Of a stretch of DNA of 64,000 bases, positions 11,790 through 21,818 are shown piece after piece. A program made the position numbers and the translations under genes. Position 1 is the stretch's first letter; every line of letters begins with the position of its first letter. This stretch comes from Rhododendron vialii (Eukaryota; Streptophyta; Magnoliopsida; Ericales; Ericaceae), in assembly GCF_030253575.1 (NCBI RefSeq), contig NC_080559.1, positions 32,228,501 to 32,292,500 of the forward strand, in the 5' to 3' direction. The notes beneath the pieces are model-generated. The model worked only from the letters and a program-made list of their open reading frames with translations, ran no database searches and was not told the DNA's origin.

Positions 11790-12382
11790 GGCATCAAGAA
11801 CTCATTAATGAGGACATACACAAGCTACAACATTCCATATTATTGCAAGAGCAAATTCTCAAAAGATCAAAGCCAAAAATTCTCATTGTTCTTCCACTTT
11901 CATATTATTCTTGAGAGAAAATTTGTACAAGTCGTGAGCGATAATTTTCATACCTTCTTCACATACTTGTATTTCCTAAGTGAGTGTTTGAGTCAAACAC
12001 TTGAAAGCTTAGAAGACCAAATTCGGGTTGGAATTTGGGTGTTATTGTTTTTGAGAAGTTTTCGGAGAAAATTCTTGCGGTTGTGCTAGCTCCTCGGAAA
12101 AGCTAGAGGCATTCGGTTCTTGTAAGCACCCGCAAGACTTACAAGTTGTAATCTTTTAAAGATTAGTCTAACCTTCAAGTAATTGCTTGAGGAGAAGTGG
12201 AGTAGGGCCGGACCGTGGACAAATCCGGACCGAACCACTATAAACGGGTTCTATCTCTCTATCTCTCTATTTTGATTGCATACTTATTGTTTGCATATAT
12301 TGTTAGAGATAAATTTTTATTGGTAATTATTACTAGCAATCCTATTCACCCCCCCTCTAGGTTGCATAATTTGGGTAACAAT

Positions 12383-12394
12383 TGGTATCAGAGC
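12383..12394 (+). other. Primer binding site (initiator Met-tRNA)
   Basis: tggtatcagagc, two bases after the end of the 5' LTR, is complementary to the 3' end of plant initiator methionine tRNA, the usual primer of Copia minus-strand synthesis. Confidence 0.9.
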
Positions 12395-12438
12395 CTCGGC
12401 TCTTGTTTGTAGATTTAACCATCTAAGAGTTAAGATCC

Positions 12439-14085
12439 ATGGCAACCACTAGTAATGTTTCTTGTATCGAAGGTCAATCGTCCAATAGACCTCCCTTGTT
12501 CACCGGAGAAAATTACTCTCATTGGAAAAATAGAATGATGATCTTTATTCAATCCACGGATTATGATCTATGGAAAATTATCAAAAATGGTCCCATTATT
12601 CCTACTAAGAAAGTTGGAGAAGAGACTATGCCTAAACCAGATTATGAGTGGAGTTATTTGGAAAAGGCTTCAATAGAAAAGAACTATAGAGCTATGAACC
12701 TTCTTTTTTGTGCTATTACTCCCAATGAATATGATTGTGTTTCCGCATGTGAATCGGCTAAAGAAATATGGGATAAGTTAGAAATGTCACATGAAGGAGA
12801 TAGTCAAGTTAAGGAGTCCAAAATTGATATTCTTGTGCATAGCTATGAGCTCTTCAAAATGAAACCGGATGAATCTATATCTCAAATGTTTGCTAGATTT
12901 GCTAGTATTACTAACGGTTTAAAAGCTCTTGGAAAGATTTACAGTCAATCCGAAATGACAAGGAAGGTGCTCCGTTCCATGCCAACCAATTGGGACACTA
13001 CCACCTCCATCATCCTACAATCCAAAGATTTCTCAACATACACGATGGACAAGCTCATGGGATCTCTCATGACGGAGGAAATGCATCACAACCTTAAGGG
13101 TGAAAAAGAGAAGAAAGTTAAGGATCTTGCCTTCAAAAGTACAACAAGCAAATCAAAAAGCAAGGAGGATTCAAGCAACGAAAGTGAGGATGATGAAATG
13201 GCGCTCATCACAAAAACGTTCAAGAAACTCCTCAAAAATAGAGCATCTCACAAAGGCAGAGGATTTTCAAGAAAAGATGGAGGCAAAGAAGAAAATAGTA
13301 AAAAGGATCCAATCATTTGCTACGAGTGCAAGAAGCCCGGCCACATCAAAAGTGAATGTCCATATGCAAAAAAATATTCAAAGAAGGACAAAAAGAGAGC
13401 TATGATGGCCGCATGGGACAATAGTGACGATAGTAGCTCCGATGAGGACGATGAGCAACAAGAGGTCGCTAACTTGTGTTTCATGGCCATCGAAGAAAAC
13501 GAGGTAGATCTCGACTCATCCTATTCCTTTGATGAATTATTTATTGCCTATAAAGAGTTGAAAGTAGAATTTGAAAAGGTTGTTTCTAAAAACAAATTTC
13601 TTAAAAAGGTTGCTAAAGATCTTTCACTAGAAATAGATGATTTAATTGAAGAGAAAGATATTTTGGAGGAAGAAAATGAAAGTTTAAGAACCTCTTTGGA
13701 AAAAGAAAAAGAGTATTTGAAGGATACTTCCAAAAACGAATCTTTAGAAAAACAAATTGATGATTTAACTAATTCTCTTTCAAAACTCACTAATGGAAAA
13801 GAAAGTTTAGACATTCTTCTTGGAAAACAAATGGTTTCTTTTCACAAGGCCGGAATTGGTTATAATCCCACTCAACACAAAAATCTTTTTGAAAAAGATG
13901 TTCCTCCTTCTAGCCATTCTAAATTGACATGTCATTATTGTGGTAAAATTGGTCATATTTCTCCTACTTGTCCTATGAAAGGATACTCATCTTCTAATGC
14001 AAAAAAGGTCTGGGTTCTTAAGAACCGTATCAATGCTAACCTTCAAGGACCCAAGATGATTTGGGTACCAAAAGTCAAGAATTGA
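12439..14085 (+). CDS. gag: Copia gag polyprotein
   Basis: 548 residues. The N-terminus (RPPLFTGENYSHWKNRM) is the Copia gag capsid start. A CX2CX4HX4C zinc knuckle lies at 13318-13359 (CYECKKPGHIKSEC), followed by an acidic stretch, a long Glu/Lys-rich probable coiled coil (about 13550-13800) and a second zinc knuckle at 13930-13971 (CHYCGKIGHISPTC). The capsid packages element RNA in cytoplasmic particles. The frame stops at TGA 14083-14085, just before the protease, which lies in another frame. Confidence 0.92.
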   Translation: MATTSNVSCIEGQSSNRPPLFTGENYSHWKNRMMIFIQSTDYDLWKIIKNGPIIPTKKVGEETMPKPDYEWSYLEKASIEKNYRAMNLLFCAITPNEYDCVSACESAKEIWDKLEMSHEGDSQVKESKIDILVHSYELFKMKPDESISQMFARFASITNGLKALGKIYSQSEMTRKVLRSMPTNWDTTTSIILQSKDFSTYTMDKLMGSLMTEEMHHNLKGEKEKKVKDLAFKSTTSKSKSKEDSSNESEDDEMALITKTFKKLLKNRASHKGRGFSRKDGGKEENSKKDPIICYECKKPGHIKSECPYAKKYSKKDKKRAMMAAWDNSDDSSSDEDDEQQEVANLCFMAIEENEVDLDSSYSFDELFIAYKELKVEFEKVVSKNKFLKKVAKDLSLEIDDLIEEKDILEEENESLRTSLEKEKEYLKDTSKNESLEKQIDDLTNSLSKLTNGKESLDILLGKQMVSFHKAGIGYNPTQHKNLFEKDVPPSSHSKLTCHYCGKIGHISPTCPMKGYSSSNAKKVWVLKNRINANLQGPKMIWVPKVKN

Positions 14086-14098
14086 TGTGCTATTGTAG

Positions 14099-17000
14099 GT
14101 ATGCTTCAAAAGTTCTCTCAAGGAAGGAAGTTGGTACCTTGATAGTGGATGTTCAAGACACATGACCGGTGACAAGAGGGCTTTCAATTCTCTTTCGTCT
14201 AAAGATGGTGGACATGTCACATTTGGAGACAACAACAAAGGCAAAATCATAGGAATCGGTGATATAGGTAATTCTCCTATTATTGAAGATGTTTTACTTG
14301 TTAGTGGTTTAAAACACAATCTTCTTAGCATAAGTCAATTATGTGATAGAGGAAATCGTGTTATCTTTGAAAAATCCAAATGTATCATTGAAAATGTCAA
14401 AAGCAACAAGACACTCTTCGTTGGACAAAGATTTGAAAATGTATATGTTTTTAATCTCAATGATTTAAGTAATTGTGATATAAAATGTTTTTCCGCTTTG
14501 AGTGAAAATAGTTGGATTTGGCATAGGCGCCTAGGACATGCAAGTATGGATACTATTTCAAAACTCTCTAGAAAAAATTTGGTAAAAGGTCTTCCTAAAA
14601 TCAAATTTGAAAAAGATAGACTTTGTGGTCCTTGCCAACAAGGAAAACAAACCAAGGTTTCTTTTAAGTCCAAAAATGCTGTTTCAACTACTAGACCTTT
14701 GCAATTACTTCATATGGATTTGTTTGGACCAACTCGCTCTCCAAGTCTTTGTGGAAACTATTATTGTCTTGTTGTTGTTGATGATTTCTCTAGATATACA
14801 TGGGTGATGTTCCTAGCTCATAAGAATGAGGCTTATCCTAATTTCACTAAACTTTGTAGAAGAGTTCAAAATGAAAAAGGCTTTGTTATTTCTAACATTC
14901 GTACGGATCATGGAAAAGAACTTGACAATTCTTTATATGAAAAGTTTTGTGATGAACATGGTATTGGTCATAACTTTTCCGTACCTCGTACTCCTCAACA
15001 AAATGGAGTAGTAGAGAAAAAAAATCGTACTCTGGAAGAAATGGCCCGCACTATGCTTTGTGAAAACTCTTTGCCAAAATATTTTTGGGCGGAAGCCGTT
15101 AATACCTCATGCTATATTTTGAATCGAGTTTTAATTAGGCCTATCCTCAAGAAAACTCCTTATGAGCTTTGGAATGGTAGAATACCCAACATTAATTACT
15201 TTCATGCCTTCGGTTGTAAATGTTATGTATTAAACAATGGAAAAGATAACTTGGGTAAATTTGATTCAAAATCGGATGAAGGCATTTTTATTGGTTACTC
15301 TCTTACTAGCAAAGCATATAGAATTTATAATAAGCGCACTAATCTTGTTGAAGAATCTATTCACGTTTCCTTTGATGAATCTAATCCTTGTGCTACTAAG
15401 GATGTTGTTGATAATGATGACTTAGAGATTACACATAAGATTCATGACTTGACAATTCAAGAAAAAGTTGATGGTGATACTCAAGTAGAAAGCTCTCAAA
15501 TCAAAGAAGATGAAGTTATTAATCAACCTCAAGATGCCATGGGAGACAACCAAGATCTTTCCAAGGATTGGAGATTCGTGCAAAACCATCCAAAGGACTT
15601 GATTCTTGGAGAAGTTTCGAAAGGGGTAACCACTCGCTCGTCTCATAGAAATTTTTGTGAAAATCAAGCTTTTGTTTCTCAAATTGAGCCTAAAAACTTT
15701 CCGGAAGCTCAAGATGATGAAAATTGGATTTTGGCCATGCAAGATGAGTTAAATCAATTTGAAAGGAATAAAGTTTGGGCATTAGTACCTAAGCCTCTTG
15801 ATCACACTATTATAGGTACTAAATGGGTTTTTCGTAACAAGCTAGATGAATCCGGAAATATTGTTAGGAATAAAGCTAGACTTGTTACTCAAGGTTATAA
15901 TCAAGAAGAAGGTATTGATTTTGAAGAAACTTTTGCACCGGTAGCTAGATTAGAGGCTATTCGCATATTACTTGCCTTTGCATCTTTCAAAAATTTCAAG
16001 CTTTATCAAATGGATGTGAAAAGTGCATTTTTGAATGGGTTCATAAATGAGGAAGTTTATGTCAAACAACCTCCCGGCTTTGAAGATCATGTATACCCCG
16101 ATCATGTTTTTAAACTCTCAAAAGCTTTATATGGTTTGAAGCAAGCACCACGTGCATGGTATGATAGACTTAGTTCATTCTTGCTTGACAATGGCTTTAC
16201 TCGTGGAAAAATTGATACTACTCTTTTCATTAAAGCCAAAGGTAAAGATATGCTCATTATTCAAATATATGTTGATGATATTGTCTTTGGTGCCACTAAT
16301 GATAATATGTGCAAAGAGTTTGCTAAGTGTATGCAAGGTGAGTTTGAAATGAGTATGATGGGGGAGCTTAACTTCTTCCTCGGACTTCAAATCAAGCAAA
16401 CTAATGAGGGGATCATAATCAACCAAGCCAAGTATGCGAAAGAACTTATTAAGAAGTTTGGCATGGAAGGATCAAAGCCAATGAGCACACCAATGAGCAT
16501 ATCAACTAAGCTAGACAAAGATGAGAATGGTAAGGCCGTCAATGAAAAGATGTATCGAGGTATGATCGGCTCATTACTTTATCTCACGGCAAGTAGACCT
16601 GATATAATGTTTAGTGTCTGCATGTGTGCTAGATTTCAATCATGTCCTAAAGAATCGCATTTAAAAGCTATTAAACGTATTTTTAAATATGTTGCCGGTT
16701 CTCATGACTTAGGATTGTTTTATCCACGTGGAGTTGCATTTGATTTAATTGGTTATTCGGATGCGGATTTTGGAGGTTTCAAAGTTGATCGTAAAAGTAC
16801 AAGTGGGACTTGCCAATTTCTAGGGCACTCTCTAGTGTCTTGGCATAGCAAGAAACAAAATTCCGTAGCTCTATCTACCGCCGAGGCGGAATATGTAGCG
16901 GCCGGAAGTTGTTGTGCCCAAATATTGTGGATCAAACAACAAATGGAGGATTTCAATTTGCAATATGATCATATTCCTATTAAATGTGATAATACTAGTG

Positions 17001-17212
17001 CAATTAGCTTAACCAAGAATCCAATTCAACATTCTCGAACAAAACATATTGAGAATAGACATCATTTTATAAGAGATCATGTTCAAAAAGGGGATATTGA
17101 ACTTAACTTTATTAGTACCGACAAGCAATTGGCGGACATTTTCACAAAACCCCTTGGTGAAGAACAATTTTGTTTCATTCGACGAGAACTCGGCATGTCT
17201 AATCATTTATGA
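14099..17212 (+). CDS. pol: Copia pol: protease, integrase, reverse transcriptase, RNase H
   Basis: The frame opens after TAG 14096-14098, so no ATG precedes the protease; the first ATG (14162) falls inside it. In order: protease ([13 protein letters not shown] from 14132), pre-integrase (WHRRLGHAS), integrase (HMDLFGP, then TDHGKELDN and [17 protein letters not shown], the D-D-E triad), reverse transcriptase ([21 protein letters not shown] and catalytic YVDD at 16268-16279) and RNase H ([16 protein letters not shown] and FTKPL). All domains look intact. Pol lies +1 relative to gag, separated by a stop and a frame change, so a gag-pol fusion would need recoding or is lost in this copy. Confidence 0.93.
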   Translation, partial: VCFKSSLKEGSWYLDSGCSRHMTGDKRAFNSLSSKDGGHVTFGDNNKGKIIGIGDIGNSPIIEDVLLVSGLKHNLLSISQLCDRGNRVIFEKSKCIIENVKSNKTLFVGQRFENVYVFNLNDLSNCDIKCFSALSENSWIWHRRLGHASMDTISKLSRKNLVKGLPKIKFEKDRLCGPCQQGKQTKVSFKSKNAVSTTRPLQLLHMDLFGPTRSPSLCGNYYCLVVVDDFSRYTWVMFLAHKNEAYPNFTKLCRRVQNEKGFVISNIRTDHGKELDNSLYEKFCDEHGIGHNFSVPRTPQQNGVVEKKNRTLEEMARTMLCENSLPKYFWAEAVNTSCYILNRVLIRPILKKTPYELWNGRIPNINYFHAFGCKCYVLNNGKDNLGKFDSKSDEGIFIGYSLTSKAYRIYNKRTNLVEESIHVSFDESNPCATKDVVDNDDLEITHKIHDLTIQEKVDGDTQVESSQIKEDEVINQPQDAMGDNQDLSKDWRFVQNHPKDLILGEVSKGVTTRSSHRNFCENQAFVSQIEPKNFPEAQDDENWILAMQDELNQFERNKVWALVPKPLDHTIIGTKWVFRNKLDESGNIVRNKARLVTQGYNQEEGIDFEETFAPVARLEAIRILLAFASFKNFKLYQMDVKSAFLNGFINEEVYVKQPPGFEDHVYPDHVFKLSKALYGLKQAPRAWYDRLSSFLLDNGFTRGKIDTTLFIKAKGKDMLIIQIYVDDIVFGATNDNMCKEFAKCMQGEFEMSMMGELNFFLGLQIKQTNEGIIINQAKYAKELIKKFGMEGSKPMSTPMSISTKLDKDENGKAVNEKMYRGMIGSLLYLTASRPDIMFSVCMCARFQSCPKESHLKAIKRIFKYVAGSHDLGLFYPRGVAFDLIGYSDADFGGFKVDRKSTSGTCQFLGHSLVSWHSKKQNSVALSTAEAEYVAAGSCCAQILWIKQQMEDFNLQYDHIPIKCDNTSAISLTKNPIQHSRTKHIENRHHFIRDHVQKGDIELNFISTDKQLADIFTKPLGEEQFCFIRRELGMSNHL

Positions 17213-17447
17213 AAAAGTTGTGTTCTTGATGTCAAAAGTTTTTTTTTTTTTGGATTCAATGTTGAGTTGATTGAATTCGTAAATATCATACTTGATGGAA
17301 AGTACAAATGATCTTGATAAAGAAATCACCCTTCAAACATTTTATCATATGTTTCATTTTCCTGTGTTTGGTATGAAGAAAATCAGTTTTATGGTCTTTA
17401 ATGTTACTCCTCTTAAACGATTTCTGGACTTAACCTGCATTTGTCAG

Positions 17448-18084
17448 TGTAGAGACCCGTATTTTATTTCCATAATTCTTTATGTTTTATTAAGGCATGA
17501 GTTGTGATATAAAATGGAGAATGAGTTCGGATGTCGAATGTGCTAGAATTTAGAAGTTCGGGATGCAAGTGTAATATGCATGGGTGTTTAAGTGAAGGTG
17601 TGTGTAGGGGATAATTCTCCCCCACATATATTTCTTTTCTTTTCCGGGCAGACACACACACGTTTCTCTCTCTCTACTCCCTCGACCGACTCTCTCTTTT
17701 TCTCACCTCTCCTCCAAACTTCTCTCTTCGATTTCATCGCCTTAGAATGAGATTTCGGAAAAATCCCAAGTACTAAAGTTGTTCTACGCGACGAGATCTT
17801 CCTATTGATCGAAGAAGAATCATGATCGGAGCACTTTGAGGTTTCCTCCATGTTCGGGCTTGCTTCTAACCCTCGAGGTAGGGATCTCCTACCTTCTTTA
17901 CATGTTTAAGTGTTGGTTAGATGTACAAGAATCAAGTTTGATCATTTATTTTGAGTCTTGAACAAATCTGTTATATGCTGATAATTTCGTGGGTTTTGGA
18001 AATCTGTCTTTTGGGAGCCCTCTGCTAGAAATCACTGGCATTTGTCATGATTAAGACCTCAAGGGGCGGGTCAGGGTCGTGACA
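17448..18084. mobile_element. Solo LTR (probably Ty3/gypsy) nested in the Copia element
   Basis: A 637-bp segment begins TGTAGAGACCCG and ends GGTCGTGACA, with TG...CA termini and a perfect 5-bp flanking repeat gtcag (17443-17447 and 18085-18089). No primer site, coding region or second LTR is present, so it is a solo LTR. The terminal sequence resembles gypsy LTRs of the chromovirus type, though the family assignment is a guess. It carries a CT-rich tract near 17663-17720. Confidence 0.85.
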
Positions 18085-18479
18085 GTCAGTCGGATGTCCA
18101 AGCGGATGTCCAACCGGACAACCGTGAGGATTGAGACTTATTCAAGCTTTTGCGTTGCTAACTCTGATTTATTAAGTCTGTTACACTTAGTTTGTATGAA
18201 CTTCATGGCTTAGTGCTTAAATTGTCTCTTATATACTTCGCCGATATGAATTTCTTGTCTCTAAGCTTGCAGGGATAATCATTCTCGGTAATACCCCTCG
18301 CATTCTTTAAAAAGCTCTCTTTTAGGGGGAGCATGTATTAAGGGGACACAACAATAAACACCCGAACACAATTTTCTTCCCCTATTCTTGTTCTTTTCGG
18401 CGCCACCCCTATTCTTGTCCTATTCGGCGCCGCATCCCCTATCCTATCTCTATTCGGTGCCGCATCCCCTATTATCTCT

Positions 18480-18585
18480 CTTTCGGCGCAGCAATTCAAT
18501 CAATTCGGCGCACCATTTCAAACACTTCGGCGCACCATTTCAAACAATTCGGCGCAGCATTTCAAACAATTCGGCAATCTCATAC
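18480..18585. repeat. ttcggcgca tandem repeats in the Copia 3' region
   Basis: About five ttcggcgca cores spaced roughly 24 bp, separated by ccatttcaaac-type spacers. Upstream (18397-18480) are looser units ttcggcgcc plus cgcatcccctat. They lie directly upstream of a TATA-like box and the extra ORF, a position suited to a promoter element. Confidence 0.8.
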
Positions 18586-18587
18586 TC

Positions 18588-18594
18588 TATAAAT
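18588..18594 (+). promoter_or_regulatory. Candidate internal TATA box upstream of the extra Copia ORF
   Basis: tataaat in ctctataaattc, 73 bp before the ATG at 18667, followed by a CT-rich leader (18607-18660). The arrangement looks like an RNA polymerase II core promoter inside the element. It is inferred from sequence only. Confidence 0.45.
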
Positions 18595-18666
18595 TCAACA
18601 ACACAATCTCTATCTCCTCATCTATCTATCTCTCCTTCTCTCTCGGCCTAAATCTCTCATCAAGCA

Positions 18667-18939
18667 ATGGCAAACATACCGCAAGGGTTACCGTTTGAGT
18701 TTTACGAAAGAGATGCCGAACGAGCAGAGTTCAGGTTGTTTATCCAAACCATTTGGATGCAACTCTTTATCTTCATTCTGCTGTGTGCGTTACTTACCAT
18801 GAGAATACCACCATGGTTCGGATGGAATGTAAATGTGGATACTCTGTGGTATTGGATTGGCATTATAGCTGCCGTTGTAGCAGCCATTATTCGAGAATAC
18901 GAAAATCAAGGACGCCAAGCTCTCAATGAACGAAGATAG
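18667..18939 (+). CDS. Extra 90-aa two-helix membrane ORF downstream of Copia pol
   Basis: The ATG is in good plant context (gcaATGgca). The 90 residues contain a hydrophobic helix at about 27-46 (TIWMQLFIFILLCALLTM) and another at about 60-75 (LWYWIGIIAAVVAAII), with an acidic/basic N-terminus and a polar C-terminus ending QALNERR. I recognise no family. It lies between pol and the purine tract, where SIRE-type Copia elements carry env-like ORFs, but it is far shorter than those. It could be an accessory membrane protein of the element or a captured host fragment. Confidence 0.55.
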   Translation: MANIPQGLPFEFYERDAERAEFRLFIQTIWMQLFIFILLCALLTMRIPPWFGWNVNVDTLWYWIGIIAAVVAAIIREYENQGRQALNERR

Positions 18940-19207
18940 AGTGCTACAGGGCAAGAGCGGCATGGTGCTGGAACCATGGCCCTATTGTTTTTCTCTTTTT
19001 AGTTTTTTTTATGATGTCACAGGGGGAGAAAAAGCCAAGTTTTAATTGATCTATCTTGCCATTTTGGGCAAATTTAAAAAATTGCTTGCTATGATCTGAT
19101 GATTATTGCTATTACTCGTTGATCATAGATAACTGCTTTGGTGCATGTATTAAGGGGGAGATTGGCATAACTCCTACTTGAATAAAAACTATCATTTTGT
19201 GTCATCA

Positions 19208-19223
19208 TCAAAAAGGGGGAGAT
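19208..19223 (+). other. Polypurine tract
   Basis: Purine-rich sequence (aaaaagggggaga) abutting the first base of the 3' LTR, the expected plus-strand primer. Confidence 0.85.
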
Positions 19224-20247
19224 TGTTGAAAAATGTATGCATTATAATTTGTGAAAATTTATATGCATCTCTATTAATTATTTTGATGATTAATTCAATG
19301 ATATTTTTATTCGGCAAATACAAAATTATCGAAAAGTCGATTCCCGAATTAAATATTTTCGTGACCTTGAAATATAGCATAAAGTCTCTTGGATTCATGA
19401 TTTATATTTACAAAGACTTTATTGAGCTCAATACATGCTTTAACGGTTTATTTAGATGAAATTGTGAGCCACAGGTTGACGAACCGGCTGACAAGCCGGC
19501 TGTCTGAACAGAAAGCTGTGACAACCGGACGACCACCCGGATGACCACTCTATTAAACGGCTAGTTTCAAACGGCTAGTTTCCAACGGCTAGTTTCCAAC
19601 GGCTAGTTCCAACGGCTAGTTTCCAACGGCTAGGAAGCATATGGATGGCTATATAAGGCATCAAGAACTCATTAATGAGGACATACACAAGCTACAACAT
19701 TCCATATTATTGCAAGAGCAAATTCTCAAAAGATCAAAGCCAAAAATTCTCATTGTTCTTCCACTTTCATATTATTCTTGAGAGAAAATTTGTACAAGTC
19801 GTGAGCGATAATTTTCATACCTTCTTCACATACTTGTATTTCCTAAGTGAGTGTTTGAGTCAAACACTTGAAAGCTTAGAAGACCAAATTCGGGTTGGAA
19901 TTTGGGTGTTATTGTTTTTGAGAAGTTTTCGGAGAAAATTCTTGCGGTTGTGCTAGCTCCTCGGAAAAGCTAGAGGCATTCGGTTCTTGTAAGCACCCGC
20001 AAGACTTACAAGTTGTAATCTTTTAAAGATTAGTCTAACCTTCAAGTAATTGCTTGAGGAGAAGTGGAGTAGGGCCGGACCGTGGACAAATCCGGACCGA
20101 ACCACTATAAACGGGTTCTATCTCTCTATCTCTCTATTTTGATTGCATACTTATTGTTTGCATATATTGTTAGAGATAAATTTTTATTGGTAATTATTAC
20201 TAGCAATCCTATTCACCCCCCCTCTAGGTTGCATAATTTGGGTAACA
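19224..20247 (+). repeat. 3' LTR (1024 bp)
   Basis: Matches the 5' LTR throughout apart from carrying six rather than nine 14-bp U3 units (19557-19634). The 42-bp difference equals three units exactly. It ends gtaaca at 20247, followed by the gtccc target copy. Confidence 0.95.
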
Positions 20248-20252
20248 GTCCC

Positions 20253-21818
20253 CTTTGTGTATTTTGTGAGACGTTTTCGTCCACACTTTAAAGGTGTACT
20301 ATTTATTTTCTCAAATTCGTCCCTCTTGTGTATTCTGCGAGACATTTTTGTCCTCACTTTAAATGTGTAATATTTATTTTGTCAAATTCTCTTAAAGAGA
20401 ATTTTCGTTTGACCAAAAAAAAAAAAAATACTTCTAAAGAGAAAGGACCACGTGGAGACATGTCATGTGTTGGAAGTTTAAAAAGGATATTTACCCATCG
20501 AGTGCTTTCTTTCGTCGGCTCGGTTGTGCCCAAGTAGTCGATTGGCTTTTTATCAGAGCAAATTAACGATCAAAGGGAAAATTACTTGGCTTTTTATGTT
20601 ACCACGTATACTTTCAACCAAGACAGCCCAACCAAGGTGAAGTTCCGAGTCATTGTAGTGGACTATCTTTCAAAGTATCTTGTCGTATTGAAAATTATGA
20701 TATTTTTACCTCTAAGTACAACAAAGTGAAATTTAATTTCCATTAAAAAGAGATGAAATATTTAATTATTACTAGGCCCATTTTTATAAAAATATATTTA
20801 CCATTAATGAAAGTATCACCTTAAGATTTTATAGTACCTTAGGATACCCTAGGGTTTAGGTTTAAGCGCCTTCATAGAACCCTAATAGAGTCTTAGAGTT
20901 TAGGTTTAAGCACTTTCATAGGGATTTTAGGATGCACTTTTCTATTATAGGATTTTAACGGTTTAAGCACTTTTATAAGGTACCTAGGAGTTTAGGTACT
21001 TTCATAGGATACCTGGTGGAAATTATTTTCTATTTTTTGGACTAGAGGTTAAAAACCCTTGAATTATAATAGTATAAACCTATTTATATCAATCATATAT
21101 TGAATTGATTGATATCTGATCCACACAAATTAAATTTTAACAGGGTATGGTGCCTTAACGAGCTTTAAAAAATTTACAATTTTGATTATTCAACTAGAGT
21201 GATAAAGAATCTACAAATAGACCATCAACACTGTCCACCTATTAAGTTCGATTTGGGTTTTGAGGAAAGTGTTGAGATAAATGAGTGAAAAGAGAGAATA
21301 AAAAATTTATTGGAGACTGTACTCAAGGATTTTGAGACCCCAAAATGAACAAGGCTAGTCTTGAAACTGTGTTTTTTCCGCCTTTTTTTGTACTCCATTA
21401 CAACTGTTTGTTTTATCTCCTTTTTATGAATGAAGTTCTTATATTTTGCCACCAAAACAAAAACTTTGCACTCTTTCAACATTTCAAACATTTTATGAAT
21501 GAAGTTTTTATATTTCGCCACCAAAACTTAAACTCTGCACTCTTTCCACATTTCAAACATGAAAGATATAAATAACTTTCACGCATCTAATGTCAGTCAA
21601 ACTATAATTAATGGAATGATCTTGTTCGTCAAAAAAATTGTCAGTCAAACTATAATTTAGTGTTGCAGCAAAAAAAACATCAAAAGCATTTTCCAGGAAC
21701 CCAGCAGTCTTAATACTAGTAAGTATCCAATAAACAGGCCTTCGTTATCTCCTGAGCACAAGCTCGAAATCAGTAGCTTGAGTCATCAACACATTTCAGT
21801 GAACTCCATTGAGTGAGA
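20253..21818. other. Intergenic sequence between the Copia element and THO6
   Basis: It starts with two more units (about 20253-20319 and 20320-20385) of the 66-bp repeat begun at 11240. At 20434-20567 and 20590-20655 it carries a diverged copy of the LCYE upstream region (CACGTG, tcgattggct, acgtatactttcaac). At 20845-21010 'agggtttaggtttaagc' motifs recur. At 21425-21560 there is a degenerate pair of units around 'atgaatgaagtt...cgccaccaaaac'. No gene is supported. Confidence 0.55.

Larger units (their letters stand above)
11315..12380 (+). repeat. 5' LTR (1066 bp)
   Basis: It runs from tgttgaaaaatg to gggtaaca. It equals the 3' LTR in length except for three extra 14-bp units; I saw no substitution by eye and the open frames encoded in both copies are identical. 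The U3 part holds nine acggctagtttcca-type units (about 11648-11766) followed by a TATA box at 11783-11789. Confidence 0.95.
11315..20247 (+). mobile_element. Full-length Ty1/copia LTR retrotransposon with 5-bp target duplication
   Basis: The element begins tgttga and ends gtaaca and is flanked by a perfect direct repeat gtccc (11310-11314 and 20248-20252). The order is 5' LTR, initiator-Met tRNA primer site, gag, protease-integrase-RT-RNase H, long 3' untranslated part with a small ORF, purine tract and 3' LTR. Integrase before RT marks it as Copia. The extra ORF and long gag with coiled coil recall the SIRE/Maximus or Tork lineages, but the lineage is not certain. Excluding the nested solo LTR and one target copy the element is about 8.3 kb. 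LTR near-identity indicates a very recent insertion. Confidence 0.97.
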
